Assembly: GCA_003563755.1 (NCBI GenBank)
Contig: PWUB01000068.1
Span: 1 to 16,712 of the forward strand
Reading direction: 5' to 3'
Source of the DNA: Clostridia bacterium
GTDB lineage: Bacteria > Bacillota_E > SLMV01 > PUMD01
DNA length: 16,712 bases
Position 1 is the stretch's first letter, and the number at the start of each line of letters is the position of its first letter. The notes beneath the pieces were generated by a model. It was not told where the DNA came from, searched no databases, and was given only the letters and a program-made list of their open reading frames with translations. Both the position numbers and the translations under genes were made by a program. This document shows positions 1-8,897 of this stretch, piece by piece.

Positions 1-405
1 CGCATGAACGTCTGCCTGGACACCGATGAGGTCAGGGTTGTGCAGCTGCTGCGGCACCTGAGCAACCTGGTAGACGTGGTGGCGGCTGAAGTGGTGCCGG
101 TCGCGGATCGTATCTGCGAGGAGCTGGCCATGATCAGGGTACAGAGGGATCCCGCCCGCGACGGGCCCTCCGGCGAGATAGCGGAAGCCGCGGCCCCCCT
201 GGGAGGAAGGGTCGTCCATGCCGATCATGCAGCGGTCATGGTGCAGGTCGTGGGCGACACCTCGCGGGTGGAGGAGCTGATCGATGTCCTCGGCGGCTAC
301 GGCATAGTCGAGATGATCCGCACCGGTCCCCTGGCGCTCAGCCGGCATGAGAACGCACTGAGCGTATCAGCAGATGAACGGTGCCGCGGTGCATCCGGGG
401 TGTGA
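1..405 (+). CDS. ilvN: Acetolactate synthase small (regulatory) subunit, 5'-truncated by window edge
   Basis: This is the C-terminal part of the regulatory subunit of acetolactate (acetohydroxyacid) synthase, which binds the large subunit, stimulates catalysis and mediates valine feedback inhibition. The reading frame is open to base 1, and an ATG at base 4 is probably internal, because the family starts with an ACT domain of which only the second half is present. About 134 residues remain and roughly 35-40 appear to be missing. Visible family landmarks are the end of the ACT domain (HLSNLVDVV), the linker EELAMIRVQRDP, and the C-terminal ACT-like domain ending in VEELIDVLGGYGIVEMIRTG followed by PLALSR. 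The tail after that is longer than usual. The stop lies 23 bases before ilvC, so the two are clearly co-transcribed. Confidence 0.93.
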   Translation, partial: RMNVCLDTDEVRVVQLLRHLSNLVDVVAAEVVPVADRICEELAMIRVQRDPARDGPSGEIAEAAAPLGGRVVHADHAAVMVQVVGDTSRVEELIDVLGGYGIVEMIRTGPLALSRHENALSVSADERCRGASGV

Positions 406-428
406 ATGGGTACGGAAGGGGAGTCTAA

Positions 429-1433
429 ATGGCGCGAGTTTACTACGATAAGGATGCAGACTTGGAGCTGTTGAAAAACAGGACCGTGGCGGTGATCGGA
501 TACGGCAGCCAGGGGCACGCCCAGGCGCAGAACCTCCGGGATTCGGGCGTGCAGGTGATCGTCGCCCTGCCCGAGGACAGCCCCAGTCGCGATCGTGCCC
601 AGAGGGACGGCTTCAAGGTGACCGGGGTCTCCGAGGCAGCTTCTGATGCCGACATCGTGCAGATGCTGGCTCCCGACGAGGTCCAGCCCGCCGTCTTCGA
701 GGCGGATATCCGTCCCGAGCTGGAGCCCGGCAAGGCCGTGGGGTTCTCCCACGGGTTCAACATCCACTACAACCAGATCAAACCACCCCCACAGGTCGAT
801 GTCTTCCTCGTGGCCCCCAAGGCCCCCGGGCACCAGTTCCGGCGGCTCGTACGAGACGGAATGGGGGTGCCAGCCCTCCTGGCAGTGTACCAGGATGCGA
901 CGGGGTCAGCGGTACAGCTGGCCCTTGCATACGCCCGCGCCATCGGATGCACCCGGGCGGGCGTGATCGAGACCACCTTCCGCGAGGAGACAGAGACGGA
1001 TCTTTTCGGTGAGCAGTCTGTGCTCTGCGGGGGGGTTACTGAGCTGATCAAGGCCGGTTTCGATACCCTCGTGGATGCCGGTTATCAGCCGGAGGTCGCT
1101 TACTTCGAATGCCTTCACGAGCTGAAGCTCATCGTGGACCTCATATACGAGGGAGGACTGGGCTTAATGCGCTACTCCGTTTCGGACACCGCCCAGTACG
1201 GCGATATGACCCGCGGGCGGCGGGTGATAGGCTCCTCCGTCAGGGAATCCATGAGAGATATCCTGGAGGAGGTCCGGTCGGGCACCTTCGCCCGGGAGTG
1301 GATCATGGAGAACCAGGCGGGCAGGCCTTCCTTCACCGCCCTGTCCAGGCGGGAGGCTGAGCACCCCATCGAGGAGGTCGGTGAACGCCTCCGGGCCATG
1401 ATAACGTGGCTGAACGATGAAAAGGAGGATTGA
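429..1433 (+). CDS. ilvC: Ketol-acid reductoisomerase (class I)
   Basis: This enzyme performs the Mg2+-dependent alkyl migration and NAD(P)H reduction of acetolactate/acetohydroxybutyrate to the dihydroxy acid, the second common step of valine and isoleucine synthesis. At 334 residues it is a short class I enzyme. The Rossmann motif GYGSQG is at 24-29, the catalytic His in SHGFN at 108, and the metal and substrate ligands are D191 and E195 (DLFGE) and E227 and E231 (FECLHEL). The start is supported by GGAAGGGGAG at 414-423. An oddity is the cofactor loop at 48-54, which reads PEDSPSR: the Arg common at the first position in NADPH enzymes is absent and two acidic residues are present, while Ser51 and Ser53 remain. 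It sits between ilvN and ilvE in a tight operon. Confidence 0.97.
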   Translation: MARVYYDKDADLELLKNRTVAVIGYGSQGHAQAQNLRDSGVQVIVALPEDSPSRDRAQRDGFKVTGVSEAASDADIVQMLAPDEVQPAVFEADIRPELEPGKAVGFSHGFNIHYNQIKPPPQVDVFLVAPKAPGHQFRRLVRDGMGVPALLAVYQDATGSAVQLALAYARAIGCTRAGVIETTFREETETDLFGEQSVLCGGVTELIKAGFDTLVDAGYQPEVAYFECLHELKLIVDLIYEGGLGLMRYSVSDTAQYGDMTRGRRVIGSSVRESMRDILEEVRSGTFAREWIMENQAGRPSFTALSRREAEHPIEEVGERLRAMITWLNDEKED

Positions 1434-1466
1434 CGACGGAGACTGCGGGCCTTCGCTCATCCGTCG
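1434..1466 (+). other. Inverted repeat in the ilvC-ilvE gap
   Basis: CGACGGA at 1434-1440 is perfectly complementary to TCCGTCG at 1460-1466, and begins immediately after the ilvC stop. The 19-base loop can itself form a short GCG/CGC stem. No T-run follows, so it is unlikely to be an efficient intrinsic terminator. It may set mRNA stability or partial read-through into ilvE. The 105-base gap is the longest inside the operon. Confidence 0.4.
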
Positions 1467-1538
1467 GGCCTGCACGAGAGGGAGTGAAGAGTCCCTGGAG
1501 CCTGCTGGGGGAAGCGAGAGGAAGGAGAATGGACAGAA

Positions 1539-2444
1539 ATGCTGATATATCTCAACGGTGAATACGTGACGCAGAACGAGGCGCGAGTATCCGTGTTCGA
1601 CCGCGGCTACCTCTACGGGGACGGCGTCTTCGAGGGAGTCCGGGCATACAACGGGCGGGTTTTCAAACTGCAAGAACACGTCCAGAGACTGTATCAGTCA
1701 GCCGGGGCCATCCTCCTGGAGATACCGATGGCCCCCGAGGAAATGAGCGAGGCCATCGTCGAGACCTGCCGGAGAAACGGCATCCACGACGGCTACATCC
1801 GGGTCGTGGTGTCCAGGGGATCCGGGGACCTGGGGCTCAATCCCGAGACCTGCGGTGACCCCACGGTGGTGATAATCGCCGATACCATCCAGCTGTATCC
1901 GACGGAGCTGTACGAAAAGGGCATGAGGATAATGTCCGTTCCCACCCGGCGAAACCACCACGAGGCCCTCAATCCGCGGATCAAGTCCCTCAATTACCTC
2001 AACAACATCATGGCCAAGATCGAGGGCAACCTCGCCGGATACAACGAGGTGATCATGCTGAGCCAGGATGGATACGTGGTGGAGTGCACCGGCGACAACA
2101 TCTTCATAGTCACCGAGGACACGATCGTGACCCCGCCTTCCTTCGTGGGCATAGTGAAGGGGATCACCCGCGGGGTAGTCATCGATACGGCGGGCGCCTA
2201 CGACATTCCGGTGAGAGAGGAGCTGTTCACGCGTTACGACGTTCATTCGGCCGATGAGTGCTTCCTCACCGGCACAGCCTGCGAGGTCATACCGGTCATC
2301 GAGTGCGACGGCCGCACCATCGGCAGCGGGATCCCCGGCCCGATCACCCGGCAGATGATTTCCGAGTTCAACTACCTGGTCCGGTCGACGGGTACCCCCA
2401 TAGCCAGGCCCCGGGTGGCGGACGTCGGAGGAGAGGGAGGATGA
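1539..2444 (+). CDS. ilvE: Branched-chain amino acid aminotransferase
   Basis: This PLP enzyme (fold type IV) transfers an amino group between glutamate and the branched-chain 2-ketoacids, the last step of valine, isoleucine and leucine synthesis. It has 301 residues, typical for bacterial IlvE. Family signatures are [18 protein letters not shown] near residues 20-37, the catalytic Lys149 in [10 protein letters not shown], and E183 in VECTGDN, the acidic partner of the PLP pyridine nitrogen. The start has a purine-rich GAAGGAG at 1521-1527. An ATG at 1529 is in another frame. The last four bases, ATGA, overlap the ilvD start, implying translational coupling. D-amino acid transaminases share this fold, but the operon context favours IlvE. 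Confidence 0.95.
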   Translation: MLIYLNGEYVTQNEARVSVFDRGYLYGDGVFEGVRAYNGRVFKLQEHVQRLYQSAGAILLEIPMAPEEMSEAIVETCRRNGIHDGYIRVVVSRGSGDLGLNPETCGDPTVVIIADTIQLYPTELYEKGMRIMSVPTRRNHHEALNPRIKSLNYLNNIMAKIEGNLAGYNEVIMLSQDGYVVECTGDNIFIVTEDTIVTPPSFVGIVKGITRGVVIDTAGAYDIPVREELFTRYDVHSADECFLTGTACEVIPVIECDGRTIGSGIPGPITRQMISEFNYLVRSTGTPIARPRVADVGGEGG

Positions 2445-4168
2445 CTACTCCATTTGGTGACATGAATCTTCGCAGCCGTTCGGTACTCGAGGGTGTATCC
2501 CGGGCGCCGCACCGTTCCCTGTTCAAGTCGATGGGGTACGTTCAGGAGGAGCTGGACCGGCCTCTCGTCGGCGTTGTGAATTCATACAGTGAGATCATAC
2601 CCGGTCACATTCACCTGATGAGAATTGCCCGGGCTGTATCGGACGGCATCCGCATGGCGGGCGGCACGCCCGTTCAGTTCAGCACGATAGGGGTGGATGA
2701 CGGTATTGCCATGGGGCACGGGGGCATGCGGTATTCCCTTCCCAGCCGGGAGATCATTGCCGACTCCGTGGAGATAGTGGCCGAGGCCCACAGGATGGAC
2801 GCCCTGGTGCTCATTCCCAACTGCGACAAGATAACTCCGGGCATGCTGATGGCCGCCGCCAGGCTCGACCTTCCCACGGTGGTACTCAGCGGTGGGCCGA
2901 TGATGGCCGGCACCTTCCGGGGTGACAAGGTGAGCCTGTCCACCGTCTTCGAGAGCGTGGGTGCGGTGCAGGCGGGCAGGATGGACGCCGAGGCCCTGGC
3001 CGAGCTCGAGGACGCGGCGTGCCCGACCTGCGGCTCGTGCGCGGGCATGTTCACGGCCAACTCCATGAACTGCCTGACCGAGGCGATAGGGCTCGGGCTC
3101 CCCGACAGCGGCACCGTACCGGCGGTACAAGCAGCCCGCGTACGCCTGGCCAAGGAATCCGGGATGGCGGTGATGCATCTTCTCCGTCGGGACATCACCG
3201 CCCGGGACATACTGGGCCCCGCTGCCTTTTGTAATGCACTGGCGGTGGATATGGCCCTGGGTTGTTCGACGAACACCGTCCTGCACCTGTTGGCCATAGC
3301 CCATGAAGCCGGGATGGGGGAGCAGGTGAACCTGGACCTGGTAGAGGAGGTGGGGCGGCGTACCCCGCAGCTGTGCAGCCTCGCTCCGGCCGGCCCTCAC
3401 CACATCGAGGACCTTCACCGTGCCGGCGGAGTCACCGCGGTCATGTCCCAGCTGCACGCGGCGGGGCTCATTGCGGCAGAAGTCATGACTGTCTCGGGGG
3501 GCACCCTGGAGGAGCATCTATCGCGGGCACGGGCAGCGACGGAACAGTCCCTGAGGATCTACCCCGGTGTCATAAGGGAGGCCTGTGCCCCGGTGAGGGA
3601 AACGGGAGGCATCGCGGTGCTGTACGGTAATCTCGCACCCGGCGGTGCCGTGGTGAAGGCCGGAGCCGTGGACGAGAGCATGCTCAAGCACACCGGCCCG
3701 GCCCGGATTTTCGACGGGGAGGAAGGTGCGGTGGAGGCGATCTTCGACGGTGAGGTGGTGCCAGGAGACGTGGTGCTGATCCGGTACGAGGGTCCCAGGG
3801 GGGGACCGGGGATGCGGGAGATGCTGGCACCGACCTCGGCCCTCGTGGGAATGGGCCTGGACCGGGAGGTGGCCCTGGTCACTGACGGCCGCTTCTCCGG
3901 AGCCACCCGCGGAGCGTGCATCGGGCACGTATCTCCCGAGGCGGAGGTCGGCGGGCCGATGGCCCTCGTCGAGGATGGAGACATCATCAACATCGATATC
4001 CCGGGTCGCTCCCTGGCCCTGGAAATTTCCGACGCTGAGCTGACCGGGCGCAGGGAGACCTGGCAGCCCCGCGAGGAGCGGGAGATCAGGGGAGTCCTGG
4101 CGCGTTACGCGCGGCTGGTCAGCTCCGCGGGTGAGGGAGCGGTACTATGCGGGGTGAACAGGTCGTGA
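2441..4168 (+). CDS. ilvD: Dihydroxy-acid dehydratase
   Basis: IlvD dehydrates 2,3-dihydroxy-isovalerate or -methylvalerate to the 2-ketoacid, the third common step of the pathway, using an iron-sulfur cluster and Mg2+. It is 575 residues, the usual bacterial length. Landmarks are RAPHRSL (21-27), [19 protein letters not shown] (86-104), NCDKITPGM with C128 and K130, and the [10 protein letters not shown] cysteine motif (194-203, with C200 the likely cluster ligand). The position after EIIP is Gly, as in E. coli IlvD, suggesting the oxygen-sensitive [4Fe-4S] type rather than the [2Fe-2S] type; that is inference. The ATG at 2441 was chosen because GGAGGAG at 2426-2432 is well placed and the codon overlaps the ilvE stop as ATGA. 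An earlier in-frame ATG lies deep inside ilvE and encodes nothing like the family. Confidence 0.96.
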   Translation: MTTPFGDMNLRSRSVLEGVSRAPHRSLFKSMGYVQEELDRPLVGVVNSYSEIIPGHIHLMRIARAVSDGIRMAGGTPVQFSTIGVDDGIAMGHGGMRYSLPSREIIADSVEIVAEAHRMDALVLIPNCDKITPGMLMAAARLDLPTVVLSGGPMMAGTFRGDKVSLSTVFESVGAVQAGRMDAEALAELEDAACPTCGSCAGMFTANSMNCLTEAIGLGLPDSGTVPAVQAARVRLAKESGMAVMHLLRRDITARDILGPAAFCNALAVDMALGCSTNTVLHLLAIAHEAGMGEQVNLDLVEEVGRRTPQLCSLAPAGPHHIEDLHRAGGVTAVMSQLHAAGLIAAEVMTVSGGTLEEHLSRARAATEQSLRIYPGVIREACAPVRETGGIAVLYGNLAPGGAVVKAGAVDESMLKHTGPARIFDGEEGAVEAIFDGEVVPGDVVLIRYEGPRGGPGMREMLAPTSALVGMGLDREVALVTDGRFSGATRGACIGHVSPEAEVGGPMALVEDGDIINIDIPGRSLALEISDAELTGRRETWQPREEREIRGVLARYARLVSSAGEGAVLCGVNRS

Positions 4169-5856
4169 TGACCGGCGCCGAGGCGATTCTCGAGGCCTTC
4201 ACGCGTGAAGGGGTTGACACGGTATTCGGCCTGCCGGGAGGGGCGGTTCTGCCCCTTTACGATGCTCTGTACGACGCCAGTCTCAGGCATGTGCTGGTGA
4301 GGCACGAGCAGGCGGCCGCACTCGCTGCCGACGGCTACGCCCGGGCCACGGGAAGGGTCGGGGTGTGCATATCCACCTCCGGACCCGGTGCCACCAACCT
4401 GGTGACCGGCCTGGCGAACGCACACGCCGATTCGGTGCCGGTGGTGGCCCTCACCGGCAACGTGCCGGTGAGGATGCTGGGTACCGATGCCTTTCAGGAA
4501 GCTGACATATTCGGGGCCACCCAGGGCCTCACCAAGCACAACTACCAGGTGCGGGACGTGGGGGAGCTGCCCAGGATCATCAGGCACGCCTTTCACATTG
4601 CCCGCACGGGAAGGCCGGGACCCGTGCTCATCGACATACCAAAGGATGTCTTCTCCGCTGAGGCGCCCCTTGCATACCCAGAGCAGGTGCTCCTTCCGGG
4701 ATACGGGGAGGAGGCAGTGCCCCGGTCCGAGGTTGCCAGGATGGCCGAGGCCATCCTCGATTCAGCCCAGCCCGTGCTGTACGTGGGAGGTGGGGCGAAT
4801 AATGAGGGGGCCGCCGGTGCCCTCATGGAACTCGCGGAGCGCTACCGGATTCCGGTAACCACAACTCTCATGGCCATGGGCGCCTTTCCTGCTGAACACC
4901 CCCTGTTCCTGGGCATGCCCGGGATGCACGGGACCTACTGCGCCAACACCGCACTGTCTCGTACGGACTGTCTCATCGCCGTGGGAGCCCGCTTCGACGA
5001 CCGGGTCACGGGGCGGGTGGAGGCCTTCGCATCGGGTGCGTCCATCATCCATATCAACATCGATGCTGCAGACGTGGGAAAAATCAAGGCTGCACACCAT
5101 TCCCTGATCTCTGACTCGGAAAGGGGCCTGAGGGCCCTGCTTTCCGCCCTTGAAGAACGCTCGGCGGAGGCAAACTCACCCCGGGGCCGCCGGGCGTGGG
5201 TCCGAGGGGTGATGCGGTGCAAGGACGAGCATCCTCTGAGGTACACACCGCGCACCGGTCGCCTCGTGCCCCAGCAGGTGATCGAGGCTCTGCACGAAGC
5301 GACGGACGGCAGTGCGACCGTGACCACAGGGGTCGGCCAGCACCAGATGTGGGCCGCGATGTTCTATCCCCTCAGCAGGCCCGCACGCCTGCTCACCTCC
5401 GGTGGGCTCGGCACCATGGGCTACGGACTTCCCGCGGCCGTCGGCGCCCAGGTGGGCCGGCCTGACGAGCTGGTTCTGTGCATCGATGGCGACGGGAGCT
5501 TCCAGATGAACAGTCAGGAACTGGCCACCGTTTCCCAGTACGGGCTCCCGATAAAGATGTTCATTATAAACAACGGATCCTACGGCATGGTGAGACAGTG
5601 GCAGAGCATGTTCTTCGGCGGGCGCTACAGTTTCAGCGACCTTCCGGATACCCCTGACTTCATGAAGCTCGCCGAGGCCTACGGCGTGCGGGGGTCACGG
5701 GTTGACTGTCCCGACGGTTTGCGCGATGCCATCATGGATGCTCTCGACCATGACGGTCCCGCCCTGGTCGACTGCATAGTCTGCAAGGACGAGAACGTGT
5801 TCCCCATGGTACCGCCGGGCTCACCCCTGACGGAGGTCAGGGAGGCTCCGGGGTGA
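4147..5856 (+). CDS. ilvB: Acetolactate synthase large (catalytic) subunit
   Basis: This ThDP-dependent enzyme condenses two pyruvates to acetolactate, or pyruvate plus 2-ketobutyrate to acetohydroxybutyrate, the committed step of the pathway. It has 569 residues. It begins with the pyrimidine-binding domain ([26 protein letters not shown]) with the catalytic Glu54 in VRHEQ. The central domain carries PVLYVGGG, and the C-terminal domain has the ThDP/Mg motif D447-GDGSF with [12 protein letters not shown]. The Trp and GlnEF-type residues favour anabolic AHAS over the catabolic AlsS type. The start overlaps ilvD by 22 bases, with GAGGGAG just upstream. An alternative in-frame ATG at 4168 overlaps the ilvD stop as TGATG and would drop seven residues. 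Being last while ilvN is at the front is unusual. Confidence 0.95.
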   Translation: MRGEQVVMTGAEAILEAFTREGVDTVFGLPGGAVLPLYDALYDASLRHVLVRHEQAAALAADGYARATGRVGVCISTSGPGATNLVTGLANAHADSVPVVALTGNVPVRMLGTDAFQEADIFGATQGLTKHNYQVRDVGELPRIIRHAFHIARTGRPGPVLIDIPKDVFSAEAPLAYPEQVLLPGYGEEAVPRSEVARMAEAILDSAQPVLYVGGGANNEGAAGALMELAERYRIPVTTTLMAMGAFPAEHPLFLGMPGMHGTYCANTALSRTDCLIAVGARFDDRVTGRVEAFASGASIIHINIDAADVGKIKAAHHSLISDSERGLRALLSALEERSAEANSPRGRRAWVRGVMRCKDEHPLRYTPRTGRLVPQQVIEALHEATDGSATVTTGVGQHQMWAAMFYPLSRPARLLTSGGLGTMGYGLPAAVGAQVGRPDELVLCIDGDGSFQMNSQELATVSQYGLPIKMFIINNGSYGMVRQWQSMFFGGRYSFSDLPDTPDFMKLAEAYGVRGSRVDCPDGLRDAIMDALDHDGPALVDCIVCKDENVFPMVPPGSPLTEVREAPG

Positions 5857-5896
5857 CGCCCTCCCCCTGCGACAGCCAGACGCGGACCATTTGCGG

Positions 5897-5926
5897 CCGG
5901 GGAGGCCGGATGACTCGGCCTCCCGG
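5897..5926 (+). terminator. Strong GC-rich hairpin downstream of ilvB
   Basis: GGGAGGCCG at 5900-5908 pairs perfectly with CGGCCTCCC at 5916-5924 around a 7-base loop. It can be extended by two G:C pairs after a single bulged G. It lies 44 bases past the ilvB stop in the gap between the convergent ilv operon and the minus-strand protease gene. No T-tract follows, so it would be a non-canonical, possibly bidirectional, terminator or a 3'-end stabiliser. The rest of the 258-base gap shows nothing else convincing. Confidence 0.45.
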
Positions 5927-6114
5927 GCGCCGGTCCGGGTGCGGCACCGCTGAGAAGGTATCTGGTCACGGCCACGTCCGTGAACACACCGCGGCACGGC
6001 AGCCTTAGTGTCGGTGGGGGATCGGCATCGGGGAGGTATCATCCGGGTCCCGGGTCGTCGGGCAGCGTACGGTAAGACGATGTGCCCATGGGGGCTCAAA
6101 TCACCCCGGCCTTA

Positions 6115-7776
6115 TCAGTCGGCGAAGATGTCCAACACCTCTACCTTTACATCATCCACATCGATGAGCACGGCGAACCACTGATCACGGGGTGGTTCGT
6201 AGTGCAGCTTTCGGCTTATCTCCTCGGTCCTACCGTCGGGCAGGATGACTACCACCGTGGCAGGAACCGAGTCCTCCGTGAGCGGTCCGTAGAAGAAGGG
6301 GGACACTATGAACCGGCCGGTGCTGAAATCCCGGTGAAGGTCATACTCGCGTGACAATTCCGTCTCGGGATACTGGCGGAACACGAACCACTCCTGTCCC
6401 TGGTCACCGTGCATGATGTCCGGTGAGCCACCCAGTTCGGAAGCGGTGCCGAGGAACTCGAAATCCTCGGACCATATCTCGAGGTCGAGATCGTAGGGCC
6501 CGTCCCAGGACAGGGTTACTGCCAGCTCGCCGGGCTGATGCTCGTAGGCTGAGCTCTCTTCATCAGCGAAGAGGTCAAGAACCTGCATGCTGCCCGAATC
6601 CACGTCCACCACCGCGGCGAACCATTGATCATAGGGCGGCATGTACTGCAGGTTCTGCTGTACCCGGTGCTCTCTGCCGTCGGGGAGAATCACGGTCAGC
6701 GTGGCCAGGACAGTCTCCGCGGTCTGGGGTCCGAAGAAATAGGGCGATACCACGAAATCACCGGTGCTGAAATCCCGGTGAAGGTCATACTCGCGTGAAA
6801 AGTCTGTCTCGGGATACTGGCGGAACACGAACCACTCCTGTCCCTGGTCACCGTGTATGATGTCCGGTGACTCACCCAGTTCGGAAGCGGTGCCGAGGAA
6901 TTCGAAGTCCTCGGACCATATCTCGAGGTCGAGATCGTAGGGCCCGTCCCAGGACAGGGTTACCGCCAGCTCACCCGGTTGGTGTTGATATGCAGACTCC
7001 CCGGTGTAGCCCTCCATGAAGACAGAGGCAACGGTCATCTGGGGTCCGGCATCTTCGAGAAGGCTCACGACCATATCGACCGGTACGGCGAAGTTGAGAT
7101 TCTGCCCCCTGATGTAGGTGAAGGTGTTGACCCCGATGACCTCTCCCCGCATGTTGAGGAGGGGCCCGCCGCTGCTCCCCTTGGAGATCGGGGCAGTCGT
7201 CTGGATCAGGAGGATACCCATGTCCTCGTCGAACCGAACGGCACTGACGATGCCGTCGGACACCGTTTTCTCCAGACCTTCGGGGTTTCCAACGGCAGCC
7301 ACATCCTCACCGACCCTGACCGTGTCAATGCCCTCTCCAAACGACAGCGCGGGCATATCCGCTGCATCGACCTTGATCAGCGCCAGATCCCACTGTGCAC
7401 TGGCCGCCAGCACCGTTACCTCATCGTGGCGCTCCTGGTCCATCTTGATGAAGGCGCTGTCGGCTCCCTCGAGGACGTGATAGTTGGTGACGATGATCCC
7501 ATCGGGATCGATCACAAACCCCGATCCGAAGGCAAAAGCAACGCCCCCCCGCACGGCAGCAACGTAGACTACGCTGTCGCGGGCGAGCTCGGACAACTCG
7601 ACCAGGGTATACTCTGTCGGTTCAGCATCGGGGGCCGTGGTGGGTGGGGTCGCTGGATGCTCGTGGGCAGTATCTTCAGCATCGCCGCCGCATCCGCCTG
7701 TCAAGATCAGCAAGAGACACAGTGTTGCGACCAACACGATGAGTCGGCGACCACCGCCGCACAGATTGTGAAACAA
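6115..7776 (-). CDS. HtrA/trypsin-like serine protease lipoprotein with two tandem C-terminal beta domains
   Basis: This is probably an extracytoplasmic serine protease anchored by lipid. It has 553 residues and starts with TTG (AGGGGTG on the minus strand at 7792-7786, spacing 9). Residues 1-29 form a signal peptide (GGGRRLIVLVATLCLLLILTGGC) with lipobox Cys29, followed by a Pro/Thr-rich linker. The S1C protease domain spans about 57-245 with triad His100 (NYH), Asp130 (QWDLALI) and Ser202 (GSSGGPL, Ser where Asn is usual). No PDZ domain follows. Instead, two 144-residue copies lie at 262-405 and 410-553, each starting HQPGELAVTLSWDGPYDLDL. That W-x-x-x-x-D-L-D-L pattern resembles YfaP/DUF2135-like or pre-peptidase-type beta sandwiches. 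It is divergent from the lipoprotein at 8081. A role in envelope quality control is inferred. Confidence 0.85.
   Translation of the reverse strand: MFHNLCGGGRRLIVLVATLCLLLILTGGCGGDAEDTAHEHPATPPTTAPDAEPTEYTLVELSELARDSVVYVAAVRGGVAFAFGSGFVIDPDGIIVTNYHVLEGADSAFIKMDQERHDEVTVLAASAQWDLALIKVDAADMPALSFGEGIDTVRVGEDVAAVGNPEGLEKTVSDGIVSAVRFDEDMGILLIQTTAPISKGSSGGPLLNMRGEVIGVNTFTYIRGQNLNFAVPVDMVVSLLEDAGPQMTVASVFMEGYTGESAYQHQPGELAVTLSWDGPYDLDLEIWSEDFEFLGTASELGESPDIIHGDQGQEWFVFRQYPETDFSREYDLHRDFSTGDFVVSPYFFGPQTAETVLATLTVILPDGREHRVQQNLQYMPPYDQWFAAVVDVDSGSMQVLDLFADEESSAYEHQPGELAVTLSWDGPYDLDLEIWSEDFEFLGTASELGGSPDIMHGDQGQEWFVFRQYPETELSREYDLHRDFSTGRFIVSPFFYGPLTEDSVPATVVVILPDGRTEEISRKLHYEPPRDQWFAVLIDVDDVKVEVLDIFAD
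6118..6993 (-). repeat. Tandem intragenic duplication (two 444-base-spaced units)
   Basis: Residues 262-405 (bases 6993-6562) and 410-553 (bases 6549-6118) of the protease are copies spaced 148 codons apart. The first 78 residues of each differ at only about five positions and are almost identical in DNA. The remaining 66 residues are much more divergent, roughly half identical by eye. The sharp change in identity part-way through the unit suggests gene conversion or selection on the first half only. Confidence 0.9.
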
Positions 7777-8080
7777 GATCGATCACACCCCTATTCGTCC
7801 ACCGGAGAAGTGTGCACCCTATAATGGACCGGCCAGTACCTAATCCTACCTCAAAGGGAGGGCAAATCCCTGCCTCGGCCGTCACATTCGTCCGAGTCTA
7901 TCGTTCTTCCTGTCGTCCACCGACTGCGTCTAGGTTGTCACCGCGATCAGTTCCCCGAGCCCGGGCACGGCACTAACAGCGGGACTGGCCCGGCGACCCA
8001 CACTGCATTAGGCCGGGGAACAATCCCCCGGCTGCACCGTCACCTCCAGTATGACAGATCAACTGAGAGGATGATGCCTG
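7777..8080. other. Divergent intergenic region (304 bases)
   Basis: This gap separates the minus-strand protease from the plus-strand lipoprotein. No gene or convincing promoter pair is visible. A TATAAT lies on the plus strand at 7820-7825 but has no good -35 at the right distance. A GC-rich hairpin is formed by GCCGGGG (8012-8018) and CCCCGGC (8026-8032) with a 7-base loop, about 50 bases before the lipoprotein start. It has no T-tract and could be a regulatory or mRNA structural element. Confidence 0.4.
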
Positions 8081-8602
8081 TTGAAGGCCATCGTGATCCC
8101 GACGGCGATCGCCCTCTTACTGCTGGCTGCAGTCACGGGCTGCGGCATGCAGGAGGATGATGCTGAGGGCGGCGTCGGCCACTATGTACTCTTGTGGAGC
8201 TCTTCCGACCTCGAGGCCCGTGATTCCGATCCACGGGCATCCCTGCAATCCGTTGCAGTTGGGCAGGCTGACGGTGCGCTGGAAGTATCCTTCATCTTCG
8301 GTCCTGACACCTTGCCACTGGCTCCGGAGGACGATGATCTCGAGTTGGCCCTGACCCACCTCGAGGGCTCCACCCCTGACGTGTATCGTCTAGACGTCGT
8401 GATGCACGGCATGCAACCCTCATTCGAGGCTCCCCCGGAGAACGTGATCTTCGAGCACCCGCTTCTCATGAGCCTCAGGCTGGATGCCTACCCCGAGAAG
8501 ACGGCATTCACGGCTGACTTCACCGCCGATGTCCAGGCAGAATTTTTCGTTCAGGATGCTCACGAGCGGAGTGTGCTGCTCCTGGTCATCAGGGACCGCT
8601 GA
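8081..8602 (+). CDS. Small secreted lipoprotein of unknown function
   Basis: I do not recognise the mature protein. It has 173 residues and starts with TTG, preceded by GAGAGG at 8065-8070; the ATGs at 8071 and 8074 are out of frame. The N-terminus is a clear lipoprotein signal: MKAIVIPTAIALLLLAAVTG then Cys21, with the perfect lipobox VTGC. The mature part is acidic and beta-strand-like, with no cysteines, no transmembrane segment and no catalytic motif that I can see. It is divergent from the protease lipoprotein across a 304-base gap, so the two might share regulation or act at the same membrane face; this is only positional inference. Whether it is co-transcribed with the small gene at 8898 is unclear. 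Confidence 0.75.
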   Translation: MKAIVIPTAIALLLLAAVTGCGMQEDDAEGGVGHYVLLWSSSDLEARDSDPRASLQSVAVGQADGALEVSFIFGPDTLPLAPEDDDLELALTHLEGSTPDVYRLDVVMHGMQPSFEAPPENVIFEHPLLMSLRLDAYPEKTAFTADFTADVQAEFFVQDAHERSVLLLVIRDR

Positions 8603-8790
8603 TGACTTGATGCGGGGTCAACACGGTCTGAGGGGGGTCCGTGGAGGGTACGCAGATGAGATGCCGTTCTTCAGGCGCCTGATGCTTCCGCAAGGGACAG
8701 GCAAATATGCACATTGTGGCAGGGAATCGTGTATGTCTCGTGGAATGACAGCAGTTAGTCTGCGCCTGGAAGCGAATGACCTGGTACCTG

Positions 8791-8844
8791 GGCGAATCTT
8801 TCGCCTTCGCCCTGCACGGGGGGGGGCGGGGTGCGTGCCCCGTG
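8791..8844 (+). other. Two adjacent hairpins and a poly-G run upstream of the TIGR04076 gene
   Basis: GGCGAA (8791-8796) pairs with TTCGCC (8800-8805) around a 3-base loop. CACGGGG (8815-8821) pairs with CCCCGTG (8838-8844). Between them is a run of nine Gs (8818-8826), a C, then four Gs, able to form a G-rich structure. The elements lie 54-107 bases before the start at 8898. Nothing else is seen in the 295-base gap after the lipoprotein gene. Confidence 0.4.
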
Positions 8845-8897
8845 GATTCGGGTGGGAGTACCGGTGTGATGTGTCACCAAGGGGAGGCAGATTCAGG

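Noticed and set aside
1434..1538. Possible T-box or attenuator leader between ilvC and ilvE
   Set aside because: No T-box consensus, leader peptide rich in branched-chain codons, or T-tract is present. Only a modest stem is seen.
2258..2440. Upstream in-frame extension of ilvD inside ilvE
   Set aside because: It translates into His/Arg-rich shadow sequence. The start at 2441 has a strong ribosome site and overlaps the ilvE stop.
6979..7824. Long plus-strand open frame of about 281 codons opposite the protease gene
   Set aside because: It is the antisense shadow of the protease. The minus strand carries the signal peptide, catalytic triad and repeats; the plus frame has no family features.
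7820..7825. TATAAT on the plus strand in the divergent gap
   Set aside because: No acceptable -35 lies 16-18 bases upstream, and it is some 255 bases before the nearest plus-strand gene.
8484..8897. N-terminal extension of the TIGR04076 protein overlapping the lipoprotein gene
   Set aside because: The extension is Arg/Ser-rich, crosses a poly-G hairpin and has no family similarity. The ATG at 8898 has a good ribosome site and matches the family start.
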